64,000 bases of DNA. Source: Nitrospirota bacterium. GTDB taxonomy: Bacteria; Nitrospirota; Thermodesulfovibrionia; Thermodesulfovibrionales; SM23-35. The stretch is from positions 1-64,000 of the forward strand of contig JACAFF010000008.1 in the NCBI GenBank assembly GCA_013388455.1, read 5' to 3'. Below are positions 1 through 9,456 of this stretch, in pieces. The stretch's first letter is position 1. Every line of letters begins with the position of its first letter. Position numbers and translations under genes: made by a program. The notes beneath the pieces were generated by a model. That model did no database searches. It was not told the DNA's origin and saw only the letters and a list, made by a program, of their open reading frames with translations.

Positions 1-12
1 AGGACATAGTAT

Positions 13-193
13 TTAACCCGAAAAATGCAATTGAATAATGCAGATGTTGTGAGAAAATTTATTTTTCGATACCTTAGTGTACCTTTAACTAATGGTTTTA
101 CGAATATTTTTATTCATTGGACGAATCTGAATAATTTAATAAATTCATCGAGTTAAAGAAATTTTCGAGCAATATCTGCATTATTCGGGTTAA
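13..193. repeat. MITE-like repeat, full-length copy 1
   Basis: This 181-bp element begins TTAACCCGAAAAATGC and ends ATTATTCGGGTTAA, so its ends are imperfect inverted repeats. The left arm carries an extra ~11 bp relative to the right arm. A near-identical copy lies at 9626-9805 and shorter derivatives occur elsewhere in the window. It encodes no protein. TTAA at both ends could be part of the inverted repeat or a duplicated target site. Non-autonomous mobility is inferred, since no matching transposase is in the window. Confidence 0.8.
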
Positions 194-295
194 GCGGATT
201 TATTTTGCCGATATTCATAATCCCTCGGAGTTTGAAGACCGAGAATGAACAAAAATACTATATCATGTGACGGAAAGGCTGAAGTAAATTAACCT

Positions 296-1246
296 ATGAT
301 TAATATAAGAGCATCAACAGAACATGACGAAGAGGGGATAAGGTTGCTTTTCAAAACATGCTTCGGGAAAGAACTCTCTCACGAAGCATGGCTATGGAAA
401 TACAAAAACTCTTATCTTGGCAGTTCATCTGTAATTGCAGAGGATAACGGGGACATTGTAGCGCATTATGGCGGTTTCAGGATGCAGTTTTATTTTAGTG
501 GCAAGACATTGAATGCCTATCAGGGATGTGATGTAATGACACATCCAAAATACCGTGCAAAGCTTTTTACAAAGAGAGGTATTGTTGTGAAGATTGCAGA
601 GGCTTTTTACGAGGCAAACCCTATGGAATTTATCTTTGGATTCCCATCGGAAAGGCACGGGAAACTTATGCAATTACAACTTGAATGGATGCCTTATCAA
701 TTCATATCTGTTCTTGCGAAGGATGAACAAGATTTCATAACTGATAAATGTATCAGTTATAGACCTGGTTGGGAATTTTTTAAAAGTGATATGATGGATG
801 CCCTCTGGGATGTATGTAAAGAAAGGTATCCACTGACTATCTTTAAGGATAGTAAATATATCACATGGCGTTTCAGAGACAATCCTTCAAAAAAGTATGA
901 GATATTGACTTTCTATAGTGGCTTTCTGAGAAGAAAACTGAATGCTATAGCGATTTTCTTCATACAAAATGATGAGCTTTTCCTATGTGATTCATTCTCA
1001 TTAAAAAGTGAAGACGAGACAATAATATTTTCATCTTTAGAGCATTTTGCTAAACAAAGAAATTTAAAAAAAATCAGGTTATGGATGAATCCTCTGGAAA
1101 AAATATATAACGACTTGAGACAGCTTGGATATCATGAAGAACAAGGAATCCCATATTCAGTGAGAGGATTCAAGGGCTCAAAGATTACTCCCGAGTTTTT
1201 TATGAAAAATTACTGTTATAAAATGGGCGATTATGACGCTGTTTAA
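296..1246 (+). CDS. GNAT-type N-acetyltransferase family protein
   Basis: The 316-residue product starts MINIRASTEHDEEGIRLLF, the typical first strand and helix of a GNAT fold, and goes on with an acetyltransferase-like core (residues 1-130). The region around GCDVMTHPKYRAKLFTKRGI resembles the V-x-P-x-x-R/Q-x-x-G/A acetyl-CoA loop. The C-terminal half (150-316) looks like a second, degenerate GNAT-like lobe, as in two-domain acetyltransferases, but I cannot assign a substrate. There is no strong ribosome binding site before the ATG at 296. The gene stands alone on the plus strand, facing the end of the secretion operon, and a full repeat copy lies upstream. Confidence 0.7.
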   Translation: MINIRASTEHDEEGIRLLFKTCFGKELSHEAWLWKYKNSYLGSSSVIAEDNGDIVAHYGGFRMQFYFSGKTLNAYQGCDVMTHPKYRAKLFTKRGIVVKIAEAFYEANPMEFIFGFPSERHGKLMQLQLEWMPYQFISVLAKDEQDFITDKCISYRPGWEFFKSDMMDALWDVCKERYPLTIFKDSKYITWRFRDNPSKKYEILTFYSGFLRRKLNAIAIFFIQNDELFLCDSFSLKSEDETIIFSSLEHFAKQRNLKKIRLWMNPLEKIYNDLRQLGYHEEQGIPYSVRGFKGSKITPEFFMKNYCYKMGDYDAV

Positions 1247-1253
1247 AAAAGAC

Positions 1254-1271
1254 TGAACCCAAATAATGCAG
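1254..1271. repeat. Short end-fragment of the MITE-like repeat
   Basis: TGAACCCAAATAATGCAG at this position matches the first 18 bases of the repeat's right end read inward, with two or three changes. It lies between two convergent genes. At this length chance cannot be excluded. Confidence 0.35.
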
Positions 1272-1280
1272 TGTAATATA

Positions 1281-2069
1281 TCATTGAATACCAAGCAGGC
1301 CTTTAGGTTGTGAACTTTTTGGATTGTATGGGACATTTTTTATATTAGAAGGTCCTCCTTGTTTCAAAAAATCTGTTTGTCCAGTCGTTCCCTGTTGAGC
1401 AGGAACTGTGGCAGGTGTGCGTCGTGCAGAAGGAGGTGGCCATTTTGGAGGTGTTGAAGTTGTAGCAGGAGCTTTTGCTGCTTCTGTGGTTAAGGGTGCT
1501 TGTGTTACAGTTTGTGCACTTTGGGAAGCCGGCCTTGATGGCTCAGTTATCGCAGTAGACACTCTCGCCTTCAAGTCATTCAGGGATATAACAAGTCGCT
1601 CCTCGCCCCTTAGCATAACAACTTTATCTGCTTCTATCTCTTTAAGAGTAAATCCACTAATTGTATCACCTTTTTTTAGTGGTCTCTGCCTTTTGCCTCT
1701 TCCGGGTGTAGTATAAGGTGCCTTCAGGTCTTCAAGATAGGCCATGCTTAAGTCATTTGTTATAAGTGTCCCATAAAGAACAAACTCAGGTTTTGGGAGA
1801 GGTTGTTCTTCTTTTTTAAGATCAGGAATCTTCCTTTCTGGATGAAACAGGTTCTCCTCCGGAATATTCATGTATTCAGCGATCGAGGGAATTTGATTCT
1901 GCACAGTGGCTTCTTCTACTTCTTCAACCTTTTTCTTTGCATCAGGTAGAGAATATTTGACTTTTATATTAATCAAAGGGTAAAGGCTGTAAAGGGCAAA
2001 TGTAAATATGACAAGAAATAGCAATGTGTTTAATAAATTGATATTTTTTATTATTTTTTTAAATTTCAT
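1281..2069 (-). CDS. gspC: Type II secretion system protein C-like
   Basis: The 262-residue protein has a short cytoplasmic N-terminus, one membrane segment at about residues 14-32 and then a periplasmic part. Residues 85-170 (FVLYGTLITNDLSMAYLED to RLVISLNDLKA) match the GspC/PulC homology region that links the inner-membrane platform to the secretin. The C-terminal ~90 residues are rich in Ala, Pro, Thr and Ser, look disordered, and replace the PDZ or coiled-coil domain of classical GspC. It is the last gene of the operon, 20 bp after gspM. PilP-like is the alternative reading, but the neighbours favour GspC. Confidence 0.7.
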   Translation of the reverse strand: MKFKKIIKNINLLNTLLFLVIFTFALYSLYPLINIKVKYSLPDAKKKVEEVEEATVQNQIPSIAEYMNIPEENLFHPERKIPDLKKEEQPLPKPEFVLYGTLITNDLSMAYLEDLKAPYTTPGRGKRQRPLKKGDTISGFTLKEIEADKVVMLRGEERLVISLNDLKARVSTAITEPSRPASQSAQTVTQAPLTTEAAKAPATTSTPPKWPPPSARRTPATVPAQQGTTGQTDFLKQGGPSNIKNVPYNPKSSQPKGLLGIQ

Positions 2070-2089
2070 AATTTATCATCCTGCTGTTT

Positions 2090-2641
2090 TCATCTGCTAC
2101 TCGTTAAAGCTGAAACATCAAGTTTTACTACCAGTTCTCTTGGTTCCCTGAAATTTCTCACCCTGATATCAAGTTCTTTTACAGTTAACGATGGTGTCTG
2201 AGTTTCAATTGAATAGAGGACATCACTTAATGATCTTGTATCAGGTAGGACAGTGTCTACGCTGATGCTTATTATTTTAAAAGCGTCGAGATCTTCGGGT
2301 TTGCCAACACGCTCACTCGATATTGTTCCGCCATTTCTTATTACTATTTCTTTTACCATCTCCTGGAGGTTAGCAGCAGCGAGCGAGAGCGTCTGGCCTC
2401 CGATGAGTTTTGCATCCTCAGCATCCCTAATTTCTTTTAGAGAGGCAAGGTTTTTCTCGAGTCCTGGTTTTTCCGCAATGAGATTAATATATTTTTCAAG
2501 AGTTTTTGTTTTTATTGCTTGACTTTCTTTCATTGAAATTAGTTCCTTCTGAACCCCGAGGTAGACATACTGGTATAAAATAAGTCCGATAAGTATTAGC
2601 ATAATCGGTATGGTCAAAATTAGTGTCCTATTCTTCTTCAT
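2090..2641 (-). CDS. gspM: Type II secretion system protein M (PilO-like)
   Basis: This 183-residue bitopic protein has a membrane segment at residues 6-25, a coiled-coil stretch at about 28-75 and a small ferredoxin-like domain to the end. That is the standard GspM/PilO layout. GspM pairs with GspL in the assembly platform at the inner membrane. The start overlaps the end of gspL by 14 bp, which implies translational coupling. No catalytic function is expected. The assignment rests on topology, size and position more than on sequence motifs. Confidence 0.7.
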   Translation of the reverse strand: MKKNRTLILTIPIMLILIGLILYQYVYLGVQKELISMKESQAIKTKTLEKYINLIAEKPGLEKNLASLKEIRDAEDAKLIGGQTLSLAAANLQEMVKEIVIRNGGTISSERVGKPEDLDAFKIISISVDTVLPDTRSLSDVLYSIETQTPSLTVKELDIRVRNFREPRELVVKLDVSALTSSR

Positions 2642-4187
2642 CTTCTTCTCCTATGATTTCAACTGGTTTTTGAGGTTCTAATTTTGTGGCACCTTCTATC
2701 TCCATCTTTATGTTAAATCTGTCTGCATTCATTCGTGAGTCCCTGAATGTAGGTGATGCAAATTCTGCTTTTTTGAAATATTGAGATGCCTCAAGTTTGG
2801 AAAGAAGTCCTGTAGCAGAGGTTGCATATCCTTCGAGGTTAACCTCTGTTTCTGTTATCCTCATTCTGGATAGCCAGGTATTTTTAGGTAGGATGGTTGT
2901 GACTTCTTTCAGGAGATTGAGTGCCATAGGCCGGTTCTGCTTGAAATTATTTATTGTGGAAATCTCTTTACTAAGTTTTTCGATATCATTTTTGAGAGCC
3001 TCTGTCTTTTTAACTTCATCGCGTCTTAGCGAAATCTGTTTGTCTATTTCCTGAAGTCTTTTTTCCTCTATTTTAAGCGGTGAAGTAATATAGAAAAACC
3101 ACATGCCAGCAATTGCAAGCATAAGTATTACTGAAAGGGTTATTGGTGTCTTTTCTTTTGCATGATAACCTTTTTGCATTAGATTGAATCCTTTTGCTTT
3201 TGGCCAGAGAGATTCGATCATACTTCCGATAGCTTCGAAAGTGGTTTCTTTAACAGTTCCAGATAGCTTAAGCTTCAAAGCTGTTTCATCAAAAAAAATG
3301 ATGGGTTGATTCAGACGGCTTTTCAAGAGTTCTTTTATTAATGCATTTTTATTGCTTAGAAGAACTTTTATCTGTGGGGTTTTCCCTTTACTTTTTAATA
3401 CATCTATTAGAGGAGATATCTCTGATGTTATTGTTTCTATTTTAGCATCATCATTTTTTTCAGAGAAATTTCCTGTAAATATACCTGTAATAGAAACATT
3501 AGAAAATAATGCACCTTCATATTCATCGTCACTTATTTTTATAAACAGCGATTCCATGTTCTTATCAATATAACGGCAGAGCGTCTCCATACCTGATAGA
3601 CTGACGGTTAGCCTTGTGATATTCATACCTTTTTCTTTGATTGCCTGTATATACGGATTTATGGTATCTGCTTTGGCAGCAACTAACTGAAGAATTATTT
3701 TTTCAGATGTCTGACCGATTATTTTGTAATCATACCAGGCATCTTCTGAGTTGAATGGAGTAAGCCTGTCAATCTCATAAGAAATTACATCTGTAAGGTT
3801 TTCTGCTACAGCAATCGGAAATTCTACAGTTTTAAATACAGCCCATGCTTTGGGTATGCATAATGTTACCTCTGTCTTTGCTGCATTGAATTCATTTACT
3901 GTTAGAGAAAGAGAGGAAGTGAGTGCTTCAGGTAAGGGATATTTCATATCTTCAAAATTATATTCCTTAAACCCTTTCAGTGTAATTTTCGACAGAAATC
4001 TTCTGCCAAGGGCAACAGATATCGAACCTTTCTCAATAGCAACAGATATATTTTTTGCAGGATAGATTAAATCGTCAGCAGGGCTGAAACTCAATATTTT
4101 CCAGATAGGATTCCATACTCTCTTTATTAGAGTTGATGAACTGTTAGCAAGTGTTGTAAACTTTTTTATAACAACTGTTGTGTTCAT
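2628..4187 (-). CDS. gspL: Type II secretion system protein L, PilM-PilN fusion type
   Basis: The 519-residue protein combines a cytoplasmic actin-like domain (about residues 45-335, PilM/GspL type) with a membrane segment near 350-370, a coiled coil at about 375-420 and a PilN-like periplasmic domain (420-500). The segment FNLMQKGY just before the membrane helix is typical of PilN/GspL proteins. GspL recruits the GspE ATPase and binds GspM. The C-terminal tail is acidic (GEEDEEE). The gene lies 9 bp after gspK and overlaps gspM. Confidence 0.8.
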   Translation of the reverse strand: MNTTVVIKKFTTLANSSSTLIKRVWNPIWKILSFSPADDLIYPAKNISVAIEKGSISVALGRRFLSKITLKGFKEYNFEDMKYPLPEALTSSLSLTVNEFNAAKTEVTLCIPKAWAVFKTVEFPIAVAENLTDVISYEIDRLTPFNSEDAWYDYKIIGQTSEKIILQLVAAKADTINPYIQAIKEKGMNITRLTVSLSGMETLCRYIDKNMESLFIKISDDEYEGALFSNVSITGIFTGNFSEKNDDAKIETITSEISPLIDVLKSKGKTPQIKVLLSNKNALIKELLKSRLNQPIIFFDETALKLKLSGTVKETTFEAIGSMIESLWPKAKGFNLMQKGYHAKEKTPITLSVILMLAIAGMWFFYITSPLKIEEKRLQEIDKQISLRRDEVKKTEALKNDIEKLSKEISTINNFKQNRPMALNLLKEVTTILPKNTWLSRMRITETEVNLEGYATSATGLLSKLEASQYFKKAEFASPTFRDSRMNADRFNIKMEIEGATKLEPQKPVEIIGEEDEEE

Positions 4188-4196
4188 TATTTAATT

Positions 4197-5165
4197 TTAT
4201 GTCTCCACCGGACTTTTATAATACAGATAAGTGAATAATTTTTCATCTGAGATGGATACCGTCGCTCTTACTGTATAGCCTTCTTTTTCATCACCCATTG
4301 TGCCTTTTGAATTTATTGTATAAATATTGGAGCCGCTTATACTGATATATGGTGCCATTAATGAGGTAGCATCGGCAGATATCCCGACCTCCGATAAGTT
4401 TTTAATCTCGTTCCCCTTTCTGTATTCTATAATCATATCAGCAATCTCGGGAGTCATGCCAGGAATTGCCATCAAAACCTCAAACGGAGCTGCATTGATA
4501 TTAATCTTGTTTGATCTGGAATAAACTGTAAGGAAATCAATGATTCCTTTTTTTTCCTGGTTTCCATATAGAATATCGTAGGTCATTCCTTTTACAAGTA
4601 TAAGTTCTTCAAGAGTCTCAAACGGAGCATCTTTTGCTCTATAAGGTTTTGGCAAAGACATGTAGTAATCACTTTCAGCTCCATTAAGTCTGTATAAATC
4701 ATCCCGATCCTTCCAGTCCATAATACAATCAACAAGACTGTCAGCTTGCTCAGCAGTTAAACCATAATTGACAAAAAGGTTTCTTAATAGTAAATCAGAT
4801 GCCTTGTTTATATCTATTTTACCTGACTCATTCATAATACTTACAGTATAATATCCTTCCCCGAGTTGATTTTTATATGGTGTGCCGTCTGTTTTCCATA
4901 CTTCAGTCCCTTCAAGTATTATGGTCTGGTCTTTATATAAAGACCGATAATAAATTTCCATAATTGCTCTCTCTATACCTGCCTCAGCAAGAAATTTCTT
5001 TTCAACACTATTTTTGAAAGATAAGGTAGAAAGAGTTTCTGTTCTTGCCATAAAAGAAAATGAGAATACTATAACCATCAGGATGGCTAAAACCCAGATC
5101 ACCATCATGAGTGCGATACCTTTTTGTGAATTTATGTTTAGTGCAATGTTTTTATTAATCTTCAT
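4197..5165 (-). CDS. gspK: Type II secretion minor pseudopilin GspK
   Basis: The product has a prepilin leader ending in QKG, followed by the hydrophobic segment IALMMVIWVLAILMVI. As is usual for GspK, it lacks the Glu at mature position 5. The large globular domain includes the helical insertion of T2SSK proteins (KINIDKASD- and NINAAPFEVL-type helix-hairpin-helix repeats at about residues 130 and 225). GspK caps the pseudopilus tip with GspI and GspJ. An in-frame TTG at 5189 would add eight residues. I chose the ATG at 5165, which overlaps the gspJ stop by 11 bp. Confidence 0.85.
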   Translation of the reverse strand: MKINKNIALNINSQKGIALMMVIWVLAILMVIVFSFSFMARTETLSTLSFKNSVEKKFLAEAGIERAIMEIYYRSLYKDQTIILEGTEVWKTDGTPYKNQLGEGYYTVSIMNESGKIDINKASDLLLRNLFVNYGLTAEQADSLVDCIMDWKDRDDLYRLNGAESDYYMSLPKPYRAKDAPFETLEELILVKGMTYDILYGNQEKKGIIDFLTVYSRSNKININAAPFEVLMAIPGMTPEIADMIIEYRKGNEIKNLSEVGISADATSLMAPYISISGSNIYTINSKGTMGDEKEGYTVRATVSISDEKLFTYLYYKSPVET

Positions 5166-5814
5166 CGCTATACTCTTCGAACTCTTCAAAACCTAAAGAA
5201 GTTTCTAAGATAGTGCCCCTTGTTCTTATAGGAAAGATCATCGAAAAATCATTCATATCTTTGATAAGATGAATTTTTACCTTTTCAGGAAAACTCATTT
5301 CATTTGTCCATTCGTTAACCCATTTCCCCTCTTCAGTTAATAGATCTCTTGTAAAATATTCAAAATATATTTTTTCATAATTATCAAACAGCTTTGTATC
5401 CCGAATTTCATCTATACCGATTATATTTTCTGAGACATAGAGTGCCTCTTTATTATCTTCAGGTATAACCTTATAAGTGGCGATTACGTAACCTTTTCCT
5501 CCGTTCCATATTGAGTAATTTGTAGCGAACTGCATGAAATCCTGTCCTGCCTGGAAATAATAGCTTTTATTACCATCTTCATCTGTATAAGTTAAAGGGA
5601 ATTGTGATTGTATCTGGTAATCAATAATATTAATTGAGGATCTCATTCTCTCAAGTTGTTCAGTCTTTTTTTCTCCTGATTCTATTGAGCGTAATCCAAG
5701 CCGCATCGCACCCATGAGAATTACCACTATAATCCCCATAAGCGTAATAGAAATAATTAGCTCAAGGATGGTGAATCCTTTATTGCAACTTTTATTCGCC
5801 AACTTTTTTCTCAA
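5155..5814 (-). CDS. gspJ: Type II secretion minor pseudopilin GspJ
   Basis: This 219-residue prepilin has a basic leader and the type III signal NKGFTILELIISITLMG at residues 12-28, with cleavage after Gly13 and Glu at mature position 5. The remainder is a beta-rich domain of GspJ size. Together with GspI and GspK it forms the pseudopilus tip. The start overlaps the end of gspI by 23 bp and the stop overlaps gspK, so the pseudopilin genes form a tightly coupled run. Confidence 0.85.
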   Translation of the reverse strand: MRKKLANKSCNKGFTILELIISITLMGIIVVILMGAMRLGLRSIESGEKKTEQLERMRSSINIIDYQIQSQFPLTYTDEDGNKSYYFQAGQDFMQFATNYSIWNGGKGYVIATYKVIPEDNKEALYVSENIIGIDEIRDTKLFDNYEKIYFEYFTRDLLTEEGKWVNEWTNEMSFPEKVKIHLIKDMNDFSMIFPIRTRGTILETSLGFEEFEEYSDED

Positions 5815-6235
5815 TTGCTTTCAATGCTCTTAATGTAATGGATTTTGCCTTTGAACCTTTAACCCAGCTCATTACCAGATCTATCTGTAATAGGCTGACA
5901 TTAAGATTTTCAGTTCGATCTTTCAGCGTATCGGTTATGAAGATATCCATTCTGTATCCATCGTGGGTTGTCTCACTATAAGATTGCTCGGAGATTTGTT
6001 CAGTATCGAGTATCTCTCTCATTTTTGCCTCTGCTTTTATGACAGCAGATATATAATCATCAGATGCTGAAATAGCCCTCAGATTTGCTGAGAAGAGTTG
6101 TAATACAACAGTCACCGCAATCCCGAGTATCGCGACAGCGACGAGAATCTCAAGGAGCGTAAACCCTTTTGTCGAGGAAAACCTCAGGAAATCTGGAATT
6201 GTTAATTGTAACGCGGGTGATTTGCAGTTCTTCAT
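5792..6235 (-). CDS. gspI: Type II secretion minor pseudopilin GspI
   Basis: The 147-residue protein carries a long leader (about 24 residues) followed by KGFTLLEILVAVAILGI, a canonical prepilin peptidase site with Glu at position 5. The length and the short C-terminal beta domain (LLQIDLVMSWVKG region) match GspI, the pseudopilin that nucleates the tip complex. The leader is unusually long, and no in-frame ATG lies closer to the site. Its start overlaps the gspH stop by 4 bp. Confidence 0.8.
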   Translation of the reverse strand: MKNCKSPALQLTIPDFLRFSSTKGFTLLEILVAVAILGIAVTVVLQLFSANLRAISASDDYISAVIKAEAKMREILDTEQISEQSYSETTHDGYRMDIFITDTLKDRTENLNVSLLQIDLVMSWVKGSKAKSITLRALKAIEKKVGE

Positions 6236-6675
6236 GATGATTCTGCCTTCATAACTATTGAACCGATAATAGGATCCATTTGTATGGTAACTGCTTTTTT
6301 ATTATTCCACAGAACAATTGTTCCGCCTTCAATGCTTACTGAATGGACTATAAGTTGGTATTTCCCTTCAAAAATTTCTCCAGCTAAAGGGTCGATTATT
6401 TTAATCTGGATATCTGTAGGAAAATCTTTCATTTTATAACCTTCAATCCCATACTTTTTAGAGTCGAGGTCTAATATAACAATCTGCTTTTTACCATGAA
6501 TTTGAGCAAGAGTCCTTGCATGTCTGATTGTAGATGTGACATCCCTGACTGTTGAGTTGAATCGACTCGAAGGGAGAAGATTGGCAAAGAAGATAGTTGA
6601 TAGTCCAAGAATAAGAGTAATAAGGAAAAGAACGATTATTAATTCGAGTAGAGTGAAGCCCTTTTTATTCAACAT
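6232..6675 (-). CDS. gspH: Type II secretion pseudopilin GspH
   Basis: A short leader (MLNKKG) precedes FTLLELIIVLFLITLILGL, a textbook pseudopilin helix. The region RDVTSTIRHARTLAQIHGK (about residues 40-58) is the helix seen in GspH/FimT proteins, and the length of 147 residues also fits. Its place directly after gspF is normally occupied by the major pseudopilin gspG, which is absent here. The protein could be serving as the major subunit, but its sequence favours GspH. Confidence 0.8.
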   Translation of the reverse strand: MLNKKGFTLLELIIVLFLITLILGLSTIFFANLLPSSRFNSTVRDVTSTIRHARTLAQIHGKKQIVILDLDSKKYGIEGYKMKDFPTDIQIKIIDPLAGEIFEGKYQLIVHSVSIEGGTIVLWNNKKAVTIQMDPIIGSIVMKAESS

Positions 6676-6680
6676 TTTTT

Positions 6681-7883
6681 TTAGAATGGTAGTTCCGTAA
6701 TGCTAAAGATTGCCAGTAACATTGATATAATAATAAACCCAATAATCAGTCCCATTGAAAGTATCATGACAGGTTCAAGCAGTGTAACAAATTTTTTTAT
6801 AGATACGTTAAGACTTTTTTCATAGGTTGTAGCAGCCCGTATGAGCATGGTGTCGAGCTGACCTGTTTCTTCTCCTACCTTTATCATTGAGAGAGCAAGC
6901 GGTGGAAATACATTTGCTTGAGATAATGGAACAGCAATACCCTTACCCTCTTTTATTCCTGCAGAGACAGAATCAATGGTAGATGCTATAACCTGATTAT
7001 TAATAACATCCTTTGCATTGTTCAAGCCCTGAAGGAGTGGCACCCCGCTTTTCAGGAGAGTTCCAAGTGTGCGGCAGAACCGCGCTGTTTCAAGTTTTCT
7101 AATAATATCTCCCATTAACTTTAGTTTTAAGGAGTCCCATTTATATCTCCCCGCATCAGATTTTATATAATTTTTAACTAATATCCATCCACCGATTATG
7201 AAACTCAGGATTATCCACCAGTAAGCCTTTAATGTATTACTGAAAGTCAGTAGTATCTGCGTCGGCAAAGGCAATGCACCTCCCAGTTCTTCAAATATGA
7301 CAGAAAATTTTGGAAGTACATAGGTAAGAAGAATAATAATTGAAGCTCCACCTGTAACGATAAGAATAGCTGGATATATCATTACTGAGGATATATGGTC
7401 TCTTAATTCCTTTGAAGATTCAAGAAATTCATTTAATTTATTTAAAACCACATCAAGTACTCCACCTGCTTCACCAGCGCGTATCATGTTAATATATAAT
7501 CTTGGAAAAACCTTTGGATGTTTCTGAAGGGCATCAGAAAAAGAACTCCCCTCACGTATTGATTTAAGAACAGCCTGGATTATTTTTTTCATCTCGCTGC
7601 TTTCTGAGATGCCTGCCAAAATATTGAGACTTCTATCGAGAGGTAGCCCAGCGCCTAACAATGCTGAGAGTTCAGTAGTAAATGTCAGAAGGTCGCTTTT
7701 TGTAGATTTTAGGCTGAGTCTACTTTTTATGCCTTTTATGCCTTCATGGGGGGCTGCAATTTTAAGTGGTATAAACCCTGTATTTTTCAGTTTTTCTATA
7801 GCAGATTTTTCGTCTGTTGCTTCGATAACCCCTTCCTGAATTGCACCTTCAAGAGTGGTAGCCCTGTATGAGAAAATAGGCAT
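6681..7883 (-). CDS. gspF: Type II secretion inner-membrane platform protein GspF
   Basis: The 400-residue protein has two repeated cytoplasmic T2SSF domains (about 65-190 and 270-390), separated by membrane helices near 165-190 and 215-235, with a last helix near 370-395. The motifs LGAGLPLDRSL and LLKSGVPLLQGL mark the two repeats. GspF is the polytopic core of the pseudopilus assembly platform. The ATG at 7883 immediately follows the gspE stop. An AGGAGG lies inside the last gspE codons with 5-nt spacing, so the two genes are coupled. Confidence 0.92.
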   Translation of the reverse strand: MPIFSYRATTLEGAIQEGVIEATDEKSAIEKLKNTGFIPLKIAAPHEGIKGIKSRLSLKSTKSDLLTFTTELSALLGAGLPLDRSLNILAGISESSEMKKIIQAVLKSIREGSSFSDALQKHPKVFPRLYINMIRAGEAGGVLDVVLNKLNEFLESSKELRDHISSVMIYPAILIVTGGASIIILLTYVLPKFSVIFEELGGALPLPTQILLTFSNTLKAYWWIILSFIIGGWILVKNYIKSDAGRYKWDSLKLKLMGDIIRKLETARFCRTLGTLLKSGVPLLQGLNNAKDVINNQVIASTIDSVSAGIKEGKGIAVPLSQANVFPPLALSMIKVGEETGQLDTMLIRAATTYEKSLNVSIKKFVTLLEPVMILSMGLIIGFIIISMLLAIFSITELPF

Positions 7884-9407
7884 TTAAGCCTCCTGTGTTA
7901 CCCTCAGCAATTCGCTAAGTGTTGTTATGCCAGCTTTTATCTTTTCAGCGCCATCTTCAAAAAGTGTTTTCATGCCATGCTTTTTTGCTACATCTCTTAT
8001 CTGATTGGAATCAGCGTTCTTCAGGATAAGTTTTCTTATTTCATCATCAATAATGAGAAGTTCAAATATTCCCAACCTTCCATAAAAGCCAGTAAAAGAA
8101 CAATTTTCACATCCTTTACCGTGATAAAGCGGAGTATGTATGTCGATACCAAGAAGCCTTAATTCTTCTTTTTTTGCATCGGAATGATCAATTTCCTTAC
8201 ACAAAGGGCAGATGACTCTTACCAGTCTCTGAGCGAGTATCCCCCTGATTGTAGATGAAAGGAGAAAGTTTTCAACCCCCATATCGAGGAGTCGAGTGAT
8301 TGCACTCGGTGCATCATTTGTATGAAGGGTTGAAAATACGAGATGTCCTGTAAGTGCTGATTGTATTGCTATTTCTGCTGTTTCAAGGTCTCTGATTTCA
8401 CCTATCATGATAATATCGGGGTCTTGTCTTACGATATGCCTTAGTGTGTTTGCAAAATTGAGTCCAATCTGGGGTTTTACCTGTATCTGATTTATTCCCT
8501 TCAGATGATACTCAACCGGGTCTTCAACTGTAATAATCTTTTTATCAGGAGAATTTATCTTATCCAGTGCTCCATAAAGGGTTGTTGTTTTACCACTTCC
8601 AGTTGGACCTGTAACGAGTAAAATGCCATTTGGTTTTTTAATGATTTGCTGAAAAGAATGCAGATTTTGAGGCGAAAAACCCAGACGGTCAAGGTCAATA
8701 ACGATACCTTCTTTATGTAGTATCCTCATAACAACACTTTCACCGTATAACACAGGTATTGTAGATACCCTGAGGTCTATTTCCTTTTCTCCGACTTTTA
8801 GTTTTATTCTGCCATCCTGCGGGAGTCTTCTTTCAGCTATATTGAGTTTAGACATAATTTTTATCCTCGAAACTATAGCAGGTTGAAGCCTTTTGGGTGT
8901 CGATTCAATATCATGAAGAACACCATCTATTCGATATCGCACCTTAAGCTCATCCTCAAAAGGCTCTATATGAATATCGCTTGCCCTGCTTTCAACAGCT
9001 CTTGTTATAATCATATTCACAAGTTTAATGATCGGAGCTTCAGAAGCAAGGTCTTTTAAATGGCCTATATCTTCTTCCTCTTCCCTCAGGAATTCAATTC
9101 CTCTTTCTCCTATATCTTCAATAATCCTGTTGATATTTTTTGATTCCTGCTCATAAAATCTGGAGATATATTCATCCAGTGCTTTATTGTCACAGCCATA
9201 TATCAATACCTCTGCTTTAGTTGCAACCTTGAGTGCATCAATCGTAGGGCCATCTTCTGGATTTGCCATTACGACCTTAAGAACATTATTCTTGAGTTCC
9301 AGAGGGACAATCTTATTCTCTCTGATAAAACGCGATGATATGCCATTAAGGACAAATGGAACCTTTGGCAGATCATCAGGCTTTATGAATTCAATTGTTT
9401 TATTCAT
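7884..9407 (-). CDS. gspE: Type II secretion ATPase GspE
   Basis: The protein has an N-terminal MshEN-like domain followed by the secretion ATPase core. Visible motifs are the Walker A GPTGSGKTTTL near residue 267, an Asp box, the Walker B IIMIGEIRDLETAEIA, a His box (HLVFSTLHTND) and two CxxC pairs (CPLC and CENC) that form the zinc site of GspE. It powers pseudopilus extension from the cytoplasm. A TTG at 9425 would add six residues. I prefer the ATG at 9407, which has GGAAGAG 10-15 bases upstream. It is the first gene of the operon. Confidence 0.93.
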   Translation of the reverse strand: MNKTIEFIKPDDLPKVPFVLNGISSRFIRENKIVPLELKNNVLKVVMANPEDGPTIDALKVATKAEVLIYGCDNKALDEYISRFYEQESKNINRIIEDIGERGIEFLREEEEDIGHLKDLASEAPIIKLVNMIITRAVESRASDIHIEPFEDELKVRYRIDGVLHDIESTPKRLQPAIVSRIKIMSKLNIAERRLPQDGRIKLKVGEKEIDLRVSTIPVLYGESVVMRILHKEGIVIDLDRLGFSPQNLHSFQQIIKKPNGILLVTGPTGSGKTTTLYGALDKINSPDKKIITVEDPVEYHLKGINQIQVKPQIGLNFANTLRHIVRQDPDIIMIGEIRDLETAEIAIQSALTGHLVFSTLHTNDAPSAITRLLDMGVENFLLSSTIRGILAQRLVRVICPLCKEIDHSDAKKEELRLLGIDIHTPLYHGKGCENCSFTGFYGRLGIFELLIIDDEIRKLILKNADSNQIRDVAKKHGMKTLFEDGAEKIKAGITTLSELLRVTQEA

Positions 9408-9456
9408 AAGCGAACGCTCTTCCAATGGTTGTTATTTTTTTCCTCCAGCTTGACCG

